Below are positions 33,493 through 41,722 of a DNA stretch of 41,722 nt, piece by piece. Below the pieces are notes generated by a model. It worked only from the letters and a program-made list of their open reading frames with translations, did not search any database and was not told where the DNA came from. Location of the stretch: NCBI GenBank assembly GCA_964637445.1, contig CAZWWS010000017.1, positions 1 to 41,722 on the forward strand, given 5' to 3'. This DNA comes from M3 sp964637445. Its GTDB lineage: Bacteria > Bacteroidota > Bacteroidia > Bacteroidales > Muribaculaceae. Each line of letters starts with the position of its first letter. Position 1 is the stretch's first letter. Both the position numbers and the translations under genes were made by a program.

Positions 33493-36400
33493 CTATTTAT
33501 TTTTTTTCTTTTCAATCCAACAACGTGCGTTGATAAACGCATCAATCCATGGGGTTACTTCATCAGTACGATGGGATTCAGGATAAAATCCGCATTGCCA
33601 TGGGAATATCGCACGTTCAGGGTGGGGCATCATAGCCAAGTGACGACCATCTGCCGATGCTATACCGGCAACCGATGCACGAGACCCATTGGGATTGCCC
33701 GGATAAGCCGAATAGCTATATTTGGCTACAATGTTATACTTATCCAACGATTCCGGCAACATAAATCGACCCTCTCCATGAGCAACCCATACTCCGGTTT
33801 TCACTCCGGAAAGAGAGCCAAGCATCACTGAGTTGTTTTGAGGTATCGTAACTCCTATGAACTGCGACTCGAACTTATGTGATACATTATGTTCCATTAC
33901 GGCCTTCTTCTCATGCTCAGGATTTATCAAGCCCAATTCGATCATCAATTGACAGCCATTGCAAATACCTAAACTTAGAGTATCTTCTCGTTTGTAGAAA
34001 TTATCCAACGCACGTTTGGCATTTTCATTCCACAAGAATCCACTTGCCCATCCTTTAGCAGAACCTAATACGTCAGAATTGGAGAACCCACCACAAAATA
34101 CAATCATATTGACATCTTCGAGAGTTTCTCTTCCCGACATAAGGTCGGTCATGTGCACATCTTTGACATCAAAACCGGCAAGATACAACGTATAAGCCAT
34201 TTCTCGATCTCCATTGACGCCTTTTTCTCGAATGATAGCAGCTTTAATTCCGCTTTTATTTTCTCGACGCAAAGAGATTTCGCGAGAAGCCAATTTACCA
34301 TCATATTTAGATGGGAACTTATATCGAATAGGCTGTTTTTTATAGTTTTCAAAACGAGCTTTTGCGCACTTCTCACCGCTCTGAATTGAATCCAACAAAT
34401 ACGATGATTCAAACCATACATCGCGCAAATAGTCTATAAACAATAGATGTTCCGAGCCTTGATGCTCAATCATGATTGTACGTTCCGAGGTCGGCTCTCC
34501 AATAACACAATATTTTGCGCCTGCTTCATTTAAGATCTGTTCAACCTTATTAGATTTTGCCTCAGCTACTTGAATTACCAATGCGGAATTCTCAGCAAAC
34601 AAAATCTTCACTAAATCCTGCTCTCCCCATGAAGCAAAACCTTCGGTTGTTAAATTGATACCCCCATTGACATTTCCAAAGGTCATTTCCAAAAGTGTAG
34701 TAATCAGACCTCCGGCCGAAACGTCATGAGCCGCAAGTATCGCCTTATTTGATACGAGTTTTTGTATCGCATTAAATGTCTTAACGAATTGAGCCGGGCT
34801 ATTAACAGTTGGAGCATCCGAACCAAGTTTGTTAAGAGTCTGAGCAAATGCAGATCCACCAAGTTTCAATGCATCTGAAGAGAAATCTATATAATAAAGT
34901 CGCGATTTCTTGGCTTTAAGGACGGGGGATACCGTTTTACGAACATCTGTAACAGGACCGGCTGCAGAGATAATCACAGTTCCGGGAGCATACACTTTGT
35001 CTTCGCCATATTTTTGCGTCATTGACAAACTGTCTTTTCCGGTCGGGATGTTGATACCTAAAGCACATGCGAAATCACTACATGCTTCAACAGCACGATA
35101 CAACGCAGCATCTTCACCTTGATTTTTGCACGGCCACATCCAATTGGCACTGAGAGAAATTCCCTTGATACCATCAGAAATAGGAGCCATTGAAATATTT
35201 GTCAAGGCCTCAGCTATCGCCATAACCGATCCTTTGGCAGAATCGACAAGCGCAACTTGTGGCGCATGACCGATTGACGTTGCAATACCGGCTTTACCTT
35301 TATAGTCTAATGCAACTACACCGCAGTCGCTCAATGGCAATTGAATTTCACCTTGGCATTGCTGACGAGCAATCTTACCGGTTACAGATCGGTCTACTTT
35401 GTTGGTCAACCAATCTTTGCAAGCAACAGCCTCAAGACGAAGTACATTATTAATATACTGATCTAAGTTAGCCTCATTGTATTCGACATCATTGTATGAT
35501 ACATTAACTGTCGTGTCAACCATAACTGTTTTTGGTGAATTGCCAAACATATCAGCCATAGCTAAATCAATTGGCTTTACACCATCTTTTTGTTCAAAGA
35601 CAAAACGGTCATCTCCGGTTGTTTCGCCTACGACATACATCGGAGCTCTTTCGCGCTCTGCTATACGAGATACGTATTCAATATCTTTAGCTTTTAATAT
35701 CATACCCATACGTTCTTGACTCTCGTTTCCGACAATTTCTTTCGAAGACAATGTCTTATCTCCAATCGGGAGTGAGTCAATATCAATATGTCCTCCGGTC
35801 GCTTCCACCAATTCAGATAAAGCATTCAAATGACCGCCGGCGCCATGATCATGAATTGAAACAATTGGGTTGTTATCGCTTTCTGCCAATGCTCGAATCA
35901 CATTAGAGACACGCTTCTGCATCTCTGGATTTGCACGTTGCACAGCGTTGAGTTCGATTGAATTATCGTATTGGCCGGTTTCCACTGATGACACAGCGCC
36001 ACCTCCCATACCAATGCGATAATTGTCACCACCCATTACAACGACTTTTTCTCCTGCAACAGGTTCGCCTTTTAGGGCATCTTTCTTGCCGGCAAAGCCG
36101 ACTCCTCCGGCAAGCATTATAACCTTATCGTAAGCATACTTTTTATCATTCTCTTCATGTTCAAATGTAAGTAGCGAGCCACAAATAAGGGGTTGTCCGA
36201 ATTTGTTTCCAAAATCAGATGCGCCATTTGAAGCCTTAATAAGGATATCGCAAGGCGTTTGGTATAACCACGCACGAGGATTCATCATCATCTCCCAACG
36301 ATGTTCGGCTGAAAGACGAGGATATGATGTCATATATACAGCAGTACCCGCGATAGGCAAACTTGCTTTACCTCCGCCCAAACGGTCGCGTATTTCTCCA

Positions 36401-37197
36401 CCGGTTCCGGTAGCAGCTCCATTGAAAGGTTCTACGGTTGTAGGGAAGTTGTGAGTTTCTGCTTTTAATGATATGACTGTATCAAGGTCTTTTATTTCAA
36501 AGTAATCAGGTCTATCAGGATTTACCGGATAGAATTGATCAATTTTTGGCCCTTTTACAAAAGCTACATTATCTTTATAAGCCGATACAAGTTTATTGGG
36601 ATTTTCTTGCGACGTCTTCTTGATTAACTTAAAGAGCGACATTGGTTTTTCCTCTCCATCAATCACAAATGTGCCATTAAATATTTTATGACGACAATGT
36701 TCCGAATTTACTTGAGAAAAACCAAACACTTCACTATCGGTCAATGGTCTACCAAGTTTCATGCTTAGGTCGCGCAAATATTGCTCCTCGTCAAGGCTTA
36801 ATGCCAAGCCCTCTTTTTTATTGTATTCCGAGATGTCTTCGATATAAACAATATCATCCGGAGTTTTATCTACACTGAATATTTTACTATTAAGCCCATC
36901 GCATACTCGTTGCAACATCTTGTCGAATTTTGGATTATCCTCACGGCTCAGATCAAACTGTTCGATACGAGTAATTCCTTCAAGCCCCATGTTTTGAGTA
37001 ATTTCTACTGCATTTGTACTCCAAGGGGTTACCATCTCTTTACGCGGACCGACATATCGCCCCTTAAGAGAAGTACTGGCTAATGGTTGCGCACCTCCAA
37101 GAAGCCACGACAATTTCACTTTTTCTTCATCAGAAAATTTATGAGTTGTCTCAATGGCATAAACCAAAGATGCACCTTTTTTGAAAAATACGACCAT
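33493..37197 (-). CDS. purL: Phosphoribosylformylglycinamidine synthase (large, fused form)
   Basis: PurL converts FGAR, glutamine and ATP to FGAM in purine synthesis. The 1234-residue product is the single-chain form with N-terminal PurS-like region, two AIR-synthase-type halves (TTVEPFNGAATGTGGEIRDR, then ISAAGPVTDVRKTVSPVLK) and a C-terminal class I glutaminase with C1079 (LGICNGCQL), H1192 and E1194 (MPHPERAIF). The start MVVFFKKGASLVYAIETT is typical for Bacteroidales. It is first in a unit with the PurF-like gene. Confidence 0.97.
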   Translation of the reverse strand: MVVFFKKGASLVYAIETTHKFSDEEKVKLSWLLGGAQPLASTSLKGRYVGPRKEMVTPWSTNAVEITQNMGLEGITRIEQFDLSREDNPKFDKMLQRVCDGLNSKIFSVDKTPDDIVYIEDISEYNKKEGLALSLDEEQYLRDLSMKLGRPLTDSEVFGFSQVNSEHCRHKIFNGTFVIDGEEKPMSLFKLIKKTSQENPNKLVSAYKDNVAFVKGPKIDQFYPVNPDRPDYFEIKDLDTVISLKAETHNFPTTVEPFNGAATGTGGEIRDRLGGGKASLPIAGTAVYMTSYPRLSAEHRWEMMMNPRAWLYQTPCDILIKASNGASDFGNKFGQPLICGSLLTFEHEENDKKYAYDKVIMLAGGVGFAGKKDALKGEPVAGEKVVVMGGDNYRIGMGGGAVSSVETGQYDNSIELNAVQRANPEMQKRVSNVIRALAESDNNPIVSIHDHGAGGHLNALSELVEATGGHIDIDSLPIGDKTLSSKEIVGNESQERMGMILKAKDIEYVSRIAERERAPMYVVGETTGDDRFVFEQKDGVKPIDLAMADMFGNSPKTVMVDTTVNVSYNDVEYNEANLDQYINNVLRLEAVACKDWLTNKVDRSVTGKIARQQCQGEIQLPLSDCGVVALDYKGKAGIATSIGHAPQVALVDSAKGSVMAIAEALTNISMAPISDGIKGISLSANWMWPCKNQGEDAALYRAVEACSDFACALGINIPTGKDSLSMTQKYGEDKVYAPGTVIISAAGPVTDVRKTVSPVLKAKKSRLYYIDFSSDALKLGGSAFAQTLNKLGSDAPTVNSPAQFVKTFNAIQKLVSNKAILAAHDVSAGGLITTLLEMTFGNVNGGINLTTEGFASWGEQDLVKILFAENSALVIQVAEAKSNKVEQILNEAGAKYCVIGEPTSERTIMIEHQGSEHLLFIDYLRDVWFESSYLLDSIQSGEKCAKARFENYKKQPIRYKFPSKYDGKLASREISLRRENKSGIKAAIIREKGVNGDREMAYTLYLAGFDVKDVHMTDLMSGRETLEDVNMIVFCGGFSNSDVLGSAKGWASGFLWNENAKRALDNFYKREDTLSLGICNGCQLMIELGLINPEHEKKAVMEHNVSHKFESQFIGVTIPQNNSVMLGSLSGVKTGVWVAHGEGRFMLPESLDKYNIVAKYSYSAYPGNPNGSRASVAGIASADGRHLAMMPHPERAIFPWQCGFYPESHRTDEVTPWIDAFINARCWIEKKKNK

Positions 37198-37236
37198 GCT
37201 CGTTATGTTATTGATGTTATAAATCTAATTGAGCTA

Positions 37237-37244
37237 CAAAATTA
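37237..37244 (-). promoter_or_regulatory. Predicted -7 element of purL
   Basis: TAATTTTG on the minus strand matches TAnnTTTG, with expected initiation about 33 bases before the ATG. No convincing -33 box. A second match, TATTTTTG (37391-37384), lies further upstream. I see no purine riboswitch aptamer in 37198-37484. Confidence 0.4.
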
Positions 37245-37402
37245 CTACTTTTTTCATTAAAATAATGACTTTTAATCATAATCTTATTTTGAGAATATCT
37301 AAATTTCGATAGAAATTGATATCATTCGAATCATCTTTATGTAATTTTGGCTCGATTTTTGCCATGACTATTGTTGAAAGTTGCAAAAATAGTAATTTGT
37401 AA

Positions 37403-37433
37403 TTGCTAAATAGAATTTTTAGAATTAATTTTG
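37403..37433 (+). promoter_or_regulatory. Predicted tig promoter
   Basis: TAATTTTG (37426-37433) is preceded by TTG (37403-37405) at a 20-base spacing. Expected initiation near 37440 gives a leader of about 45 bases. A second possible -7, TAATTTTG at 37342-37349, lies upstream. Confidence 0.55.
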
Positions 37434-37484
37434 CACCTTGAAAATTAATAACGCATTATATTAATACTGAATAAATATAGTTAT

Positions 37485-38846
37485 ATGAATGTAACATTGG
37501 AAAAGACTGGAAGCGTAAGTGGTATTCTTACAGTTTCGGTTGAAGAAAAGGACTACCAAGACAAAGTAAAAAATGATTTGAAAGAAATAGGGAAAAGACA
37601 CGCAATTCCCGGATTCCGCCAAGGTCACGTTCCTTTCGGCGAATTGAATCGTCGTTTTGGTAAGCAAGTAACAAGCGATGTCATCAATCGTGAAGTATAC
37701 GAAGCGGTAACCGGATACATCAGAGACAACAAACTTGCTATTCTCGGAGAGCCACTCCCTATGGATGTTAAAGAGTTGGATCTCAAAAATCAAAAAGACT
37801 TCTCTTTCCAATACGAAATAGGACTCTCACCGGAAATCAACGTAGCGTTGGATGAAAGCCTTCAACTTCCATATACCCAAATTGAAGTCTCTCAAGAAAT
37901 GATTGACCAACAAAGCCAAAGCCTTAGAGAACGTTTTGGCTCTCAAGTCCCCGGGGAAGAATTTGAGCCCAAAGCATTGGTAAAAGGTTCTCTAATGGAA
38001 CTCAACGAAGATGGCTCAATCAAAGAAGGGGATGATGCTATCCAAGTAACAAGCAGCATTTTAGCTCCAATGTATTTCAAGAATAGCGAAGAAGCCGACA
38101 AGTTCATCGGTAAGAAAGTCGGTGACAAGGTTGTTTTCAATCCTGCTAATGCTTGGAATGATAATGTTGCGGAATTAGCATCACTACTTAATATCGACAA
38201 AGAAAAGGCTGCGAATGTAAAATCTAACTTTGAGCTCTCTATTGCAGAAATTATCGTTGTAAAACTTGCTGAACTCAACGAAGAATTCTTCAAAAATGTA
38301 TTTGGCGACGATAAAGTGAAAACCGAAGAGGAATATTTCGCTGCTATCAAGGATATGATTGCTCGCCAATTGTCGGGCAATAGCGAATATTTGTTCCGCA
38401 AAGATGCCGAGAGACTCCTTGTTGAAAAATATGGTAATGTAGAATTGCCCAACGAGTTCCTCAAAAAATGGCTTGTAGCTCGCAATGAAGGTCTCACTGC
38501 CGAAAACATCGATAGCGAATATGAGAAAATGATTCCTTCGCTTAAATGGCAATTAATCAAAGAAAGAATCGTTGCTCTTGCTGAAGTCAAAATCGAAGAA
38601 GCTGACGTTATGGCACATGCAAAAAATATCGCAGCAAATCAATTCGCCCAATATGGCATGACCGGCATGGATGACGAAACGCTCACAAGCTATGCCAAAC
38701 GAATTCTTGAAGACAAGAACTATCGTCCACACATCATCGAAGAAGTAGGGGACATTAAGTTGTTTGAAGCCATCAAAGCTAAAGCGACCATCAACATTAC
38801 TTCTGTTTCACTCGATCAATTTAAGGAATTAGCCAACAAGGCTTAA
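37485..38846 (+). CDS. tig: Trigger factor (ribosome-associated chaperone / peptidyl-prolyl isomerase)
   Basis: Trigger factor binds ribosomal protein L23 and shields nascent chains. The 453-residue product has the ribosome-binding signature IPGFRQGHVPFGELNRRFG near residues 44-62, and the acidic helical C-terminal arms. The middle PPIase-like region is weakly conserved, as is common in Bacteroidetes. Start MNVTLEKTGSVSGILTVSV fits the family. A strong terminator follows. Confidence 0.93.
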   Translation: MNVTLEKTGSVSGILTVSVEEKDYQDKVKNDLKEIGKRHAIPGFRQGHVPFGELNRRFGKQVTSDVINREVYEAVTGYIRDNKLAILGEPLPMDVKELDLKNQKDFSFQYEIGLSPEINVALDESLQLPYTQIEVSQEMIDQQSQSLRERFGSQVPGEEFEPKALVKGSLMELNEDGSIKEGDDAIQVTSSILAPMYFKNSEEADKFIGKKVGDKVVFNPANAWNDNVAELASLLNIDKEKAANVKSNFELSIAEIIVVKLAELNEEFFKNVFGDDKVKTEEEYFAAIKDMIARQLSGNSEYLFRKDAERLLVEKYGNVELPNEFLKKWLVARNEGLTAENIDSEYEKMIPSLKWQLIKERIVALAEVKIEEADVMAHAKNIAANQFAQYGMTGMDDETLTSYAKRILEDKNYRPHIIEEVGDIKLFEAIKAKATINITSVSLDQFKELANKA

Positions 38847-38868
38847 TCCTCCTATTGAATAACATTCT

Positions 38869-38903
38869 AAGAGATGGCATTTTCACGATGTCATCTCTTT
38901 TTT
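38869..38903 (+). terminator. Intrinsic terminator of tig
   Basis: AAGAGATGGCA (38869-38879) pairs with TGTCATCTCTT (38889-38899), 11 pairs with one G-U and a nine-base loop, followed by a six-T run (38898-38903). Confidence 0.88.
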
Positions 38904-39040
38904 CTATTAAAAAGAAAGAGGGCTACTCACGCAGACCTCATTCTCCATTCATCACATTATGCTTATTAAAGTGCTAAAGTTGTGTGTGTGTTTACGCTTT
39001 CGCGTGTTTTATGAGAAAAGTACGAAATTAAGTATACATT

Positions 39041-39616
39041 TTAGTATCGACTGCTGATAATATCCCAATCGACAATATCCCATAGAGCATTCAAAGCATC
39101 AGCACGTCGGTTCTGATAATCGAGATAATATGCGTGTTCCCAAACATCGAATGCAAGCAAGGGGTTAAGCCCACTTGTCAATGGATTACCGGCATTACTT
39201 TCTTGAGTGATTACAAGCTTACCATCCGGTGACTTTGAAAGCCATACCCAACCGGAACCAAATATTCCAACACCGGCATCGACAAATTCTCGCCTAAAAG
39301 CGTCAAACGAACCATACTGAGAAATAATAGCATTGGCAAGCTCCCCTTCGGGTTCTCCTCCTCCATACGGAGAGAATGAGAAGAAATAAAAAATATGATT
39401 CCATGCCTGCGAAGCATTATTAAACAACGCCCCGGTTGAACGTTTGATAATATCTTCAAGTTCAAGGCGTTCGAACTCAGTTCCTTTTATCAAATTATTC
39501 AAATTATCAATATATGCTTTCCCATGCTTACCATAGTGATATTCTATAGTTTTAGCGCTTAATGCCGGCATAAGAGCATCTGAGCGATAGGGTAGTTTCG
39601 GTTGACTGTATTCCAT
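39041..39616 (-). CDS. sodB: Superoxide dismutase, Fe/Mn family
   Basis: The enzyme dismutes superoxide in the cytoplasm. The 191-residue product has the four metal ligands: H27 (IEYHYGKHG), H74 (NNASQAWNHIFYF), D157 and H161 (LAFDVWEHAYYLDY). GAL...GSGWVWL is also present. Length and QPKLPY start are typical. Whether the metal is Fe or Mn (cambialistic forms occur in Bacteroidales) cannot be told. I found no exact promoter match upstream and only a weak hairpin downstream (ACGC-GAAA-GCGT near 38993-39005). Confidence 0.96.
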   Translation of the reverse strand: MEYSQPKLPYRSDALMPALSAKTIEYHYGKHGKAYIDNLNNLIKGTEFERLELEDIIKRSTGALFNNASQAWNHIFYFFSFSPYGGGEPEGELANAIISQYGSFDAFRREFVDAGVGIFGSGWVWLSKSPDGKLVITQESNAGNPLTSGLNPLLAFDVWEHAYYLDYQNRRADALNALWDIVDWDIISSRY

Positions 39617-39826
39617 TTTATTTTCGTTTAAGTTAGTTTATAAGTATAACATCAATCATTGCATAAAAGTTCATAGTTCCGAATATATATTTCTAAAAAA
39701 GCTGCATTGCACATTGACAACACAACTTATATATTTCAAACATTAGTCCTAATACCCTAAGTAATTATATTACAATTCATTTATCATTATAGCTATTCAA
39801 TTTTTTATCGACAACATAAAATCGAA
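39617..39826. other. A+T-rich intergenic region upstream of sodB, no gene seen
   Basis: Between the sodB start and the IS end I see no open frame, no strong hairpin and no exact TAnnTTTG on the minus strand. It should hold the sodB promoter. Confidence 0.5.
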
Positions 39827-40080
39827 GAGACCGTGTCTCAAAACGAGGCATCCTCTTATTAATACCCTGCAAAAAGATAAAACAAAGCCCTGACTTTCTC
39901 AAGCCGGGGCTTTGTCATATCACAAGAAATTATTATCTTTGTGATATACAATTAATTACATGGCTACAAAGATACACTTTCGTCCGTACAATCCCAAACA
40001 AATCCTGCTCTTTCCAGAGCGTTTGGACAAAGATATAGCAGAAAATGATGCTGTAAGGGTCATTGATGCTGTTATAGTTG
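39827..40080 (+). mobile_element. Left-end fragment of an IS1182-like insertion sequence
   Basis: From 39827 the sequence opens with a GAGAC...GTCTC palindrome and GTCTCAAAACGAGG, an end typical of IS1182-type elements in Bacteroidetes. An inverted repeat (CAAAGCCC 39883-39890 with GGGCTTTG 39907-39914) follows, then a consensus promoter and the start of a transposase gene. The element breaks off at about 40073-40080. The right end and target duplication are not in the window at this junction. Confidence 0.65.
39911..39941 (+). promoter_or_regulatory. Transposase promoter inside the IS fragment
   Basis: TTTG (39911-39914), a 19-base spacer and TATCTTTG (39934-39941) match the Bacteroidetes consensus exactly, pointing rightward at the transposase ATG (39960). 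The -33 box coincides with the 3' arm of the upstream inverted repeat. Confidence 0.7.
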
Positions 40081-41722
40081 GCGAATGGGTCATCGGCTTT
40101 TGAACTACGCCCCTCGGCTTTCTTGATTGGAGCATTGAACGCACTGTGCTTGTGAGAAAGGTATGCGTATGCTTCAGCACTTGTCTTTTCATCAAAACCT
40201 CGTAACGGTATGTAGTATTTGTACATACCCGAAACCTTGTCGAATGTTTCCTTGCTCATCATACCGCACTCATACGACTTTCTTAGGATAGCCTTGCTCA
40301 CGGCATTGACTTTCTCCCATAGGTCGGTAGTGTCGTGGGCATCTTCATAGTCGGTAACCATTCGCTGTGCCTCTGCTTCTGCAGCTGCCACATTGTCCAT
40401 ACCTGTAAGAGCTGTCAAACCTGCAAAATCTCGGTCTGCATCTTCGCCGTTCTCCTCGGCTTGCTGACGCATATACTCGTTACGTTCAAGTCCGTGCTTT
40501 GCCATCATGTAGTCGGTCAGTTCCAAGCGTTCTGCCTCGTTACGGGCAAGTTTGGCAACCTCATCAAGCATTGGCTTGAACAGAAGTCGGGCAAACGCAT
40601 CTGCTTCGGCTTTGTTCACACTCGACAGACGGTTTTCGCCCAAATAGGCATTCTCAAATCCGTCCACATCTTCAATCTGCTTTCCATGGCCAAGGATAGC
40701 CTGCATTGCCTCTTTCAGTCCAAGCATACTATCCTGTAATGCCTCCTGTGATTGGAACATTCCACTCTTGACACGTCTTTCATAGCGTTGGCGTGCCAAC
40801 TCTCTTTCGTGAATTTCGGGGTCGCCATCACGATAAAGTTCATCATCGTTTTCTGCGGCTCTGTTCGGGTTGAGGTCGGTAACCGAATAGTTGCCGACTT
40901 TCAAATCATACTGCATTGCCACATCAGCAGCTTCGCCCAAGATACTGCGGTGTCTGCCCGGCTCCGCAAGGTTTTCGTAACTGCGCCAAAGGATATAGCG
41001 AAGTTCGTTATCAGTCAGAGTAACTCCTCTGAAATCCTCGAAACCTATCTTGTCGAGCATCTTCAGGAAGAAAGCCTTTATCTGCTGCCACCAACCTGTG
41101 CGGTAGGCTTCCTCAAACCGGGTGTTCTCCGCAAGACTCGCTAAATATTCCTCAGTCGCCGTTCTGAAGTCCCATCCATTCTTTGCTGCAAGCGATACAA
41201 TCTTCTCGCGTATCGATTGCTCGGCATTCTCGAACACATTATCAAGGAACGTATCAAAGTGTTCTCCGAACAACTGACGCAAGCCGTAGTGTGCCACTGC
41301 TTCATGGAGCAGCGTCTCCACCGCGTCTGCCACACTCAAATGATTAGGAATGACAATCGTAATCTTACCTCTGCTCTTTGAGTAAAACCCTTTCGCACGA
41401 CGCTTCTTGCCCTCCAATTCAGCGATTGAGCGAACACCAACAAGTTTACTTGATTGGTTGAGCGGTAGCTGATTCGACGAAGTCAATGTGCTTGCATCGG
41501 TAACAATCTCTACATTGTCAAGATGCAACTTCTCTGCAAGCTCTCCCACTCGTTCCGCCATTCGCTTGCGCTCACGTTCCGCAAATGCCCGGCGCTCCGC
41601 TTTTCTTCTGTAAGGCTTCCCAAGCACTTTCCCATAGAAGTCTTGCTCCCAACTTACCTCATCATCGGTATATGAGCCGACACCATCACGATAGTCGTTG
41701 GCTATCTCTGCATTGAGTGCGT
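39933..41722 (-). CDS. Large mobile-element protein, 5' end outside the window and C-terminus lost at the IS junction
   Basis: The frame is open to the right edge of the window, so the start lies beyond it; the GTG at 41627 is almost certainly an internal valine. About 596 residues are visible. They are highly charged, with a zincin-like segment TLLHEAVAHYGLRQLFG (HExxxH spacing) and long helical stretches (YERRVKSGMFQSQEALQDSM). This resembles the large multidomain 'polyvalent' proteins of Bacteroidetes conjugative or phage-like elements. After SKADDPF the last 45 or so residues are antisense IS sequence, not family sequence. Base composition is richer in G+C than the neighbouring chromosome. 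Function is unknown. Confidence 0.6.
   Translation of the reverse strand, partial: ALNAEIANDYRDGVGSYTDDEVSWEQDFYGKVLGKPYRRKAERRAFAERERKRMAERVGELAEKLHLDNVEIVTDASTLTSSNQLPLNQSSKLVGVRSIAELEGKKRRAKGFYSKSRGKITIVIPNHLSVADAVETLLHEAVAHYGLRQLFGEHFDTFLDNVFENAEQSIREKIVSLAAKNGWDFRTATEEYLASLAENTRFEEAYRTGWWQQIKAFFLKMLDKIGFEDFRGVTLTDNELRYILWRSYENLAEPGRHRSILGEAADVAMQYDLKVGNYSVTDLNPNRAAENDDELYRDGDPEIHERELARQRYERRVKSGMFQSQEALQDSMLGLKEAMQAILGHGKQIEDVDGFENAYLGENRLSSVNKAEADAFARLLFKPMLDEVAKLARNEAERLELTDYMMAKHGLERNEYMRQQAEENGEDADRDFAGLTALTGMDNVAAAEAEAQRMVTDYEDAHDTTDLWEKVNAVSKAILRKSYECGMMSKETFDKVSGMYKYYIPLRGFDEKTSAEAYAYLSHKHSAFNAPIKKAEGRSSKADDPFANYNSINDPYSIIFCYIFVQTLWKEQDLFGIVRTKVYLCSHVINCISQR
39960..40103 (+). pseudogene. 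Truncated IS1182-family transposase (N-terminus only)
   Basis: Reading rightward from the ATG at 39960 gives MATKIHFRPYNPKQILLFPE, then RLDKDIAENDAVRVIDAV. This is the characteristic N-terminus of IS1182-type transposases (a 'LFP..LD..I.E...VRVID' pattern). After about 38 residues the match ends and the frame runs into unrelated sequence, with a stop at 40101. The catalytic DDE domain is absent. The continuation is the antisense of the mobile-element gene on the other strand. Confidence 0.7.

Noticed and set aside
37198..37484. Purine riboswitch between purL and tig
   Set aside because: I found no aptamer-like pair of loops and no terminator. The region is plain A+T-rich promoter sequence.
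37943..38590. 215-codon leftward open frame inside tig
   Set aside because: It is antisense to the trigger factor gene. The Ser/Leu-rich product is what the opposite strand of a Glu/Lys-rich gene gives.
38979..38992. Short GT repeat between tig and sodB
   Set aside because: Only about five units, with no sign of phase-variable function.
41141..41335. Small open frame inside the mobile-element gene
   Set aside because: It is an out-of-frame shadow on the same strand as the large open frame.

Overview
The window looks like a chromosomal segment of an A+T-rich, probably anaerobic Bacteroidales bacterium. The evidence is the Bacteroidetes-type promoters (a -33 TTTG/TTG about 19-20 bases from a -7 TAnnTTTG), the thrA / ApgM-like / thrC operon, a CHU_C-type (type IX secretion) C-terminal domain, a PF14121-like putative porin, class III anaerobic ribonucleotide reductase, and a PurF-like protein that begins MGGFFG. 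No rRNA, tRNA or CRISPR array was seen.

Layout. 14-358 is a small secreted protein. 411-3108 is nrdD-nrdG. 3357-4142 is a nitrilase-family amidase. 4207-9583 is the threonine operon (thrA, ApgM-like probable homoserine kinase substitute, thrC, a small helical protein), closed by a perfect terminator. 9693-14817 is an operon of a CHU_C surface protein, a lytic transglycosylase and uvrA. 14980-19737 is a polysaccharide or glycolipid operon: a long structured leader, then a PglC-like phosphoglycosyl transferase, a NeuD/PglD-like acyltransferase, an acyl carrier protein, KASIII, an SDR and a second KASIII. 19878-22660 is an outer-membrane porin-like protein with an orphan solute-binding protein. 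22864-28189 runs rightward (GH13 glycosidase, prs, lon) and meets the leftward etfB-etfA-acyl-CoA dehydrogenase operon at a bidirectional terminator. 32002-37197 is purL followed by a PurF-like gene. 37485-38846 is tig and 39041-39616 is sodB. From about 39827 to the right edge is mobile DNA: the left end of an IS1182-like element joined inside its transposase gene to a C-terminally truncated large protein of a conjugative or phage-like element.

The most interesting region is 14980-19780. A strong promoter is followed by about 350 bases of untranslated leader. The leader contains nested long-range helices (18, 10 and 11 base pairs), a possible pseudoknot and a terminator-like hairpin with a U-run. 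The six genes behind it could build a short (di)hydroxyacyl chain on a dedicated ACP, transfer it to an amino sugar, and load that sugar on undecaprenyl phosphate. This reading is inference.

Other points worth a second look are the PurF-like protein lacking its N-terminal catalytic cysteine, a UvrA with half of its first zinc motif replaced, an ApgM-family protein in the thrB position, repeated motifs upstream of nrdDG, and the broken IS / mobile-gene junction.
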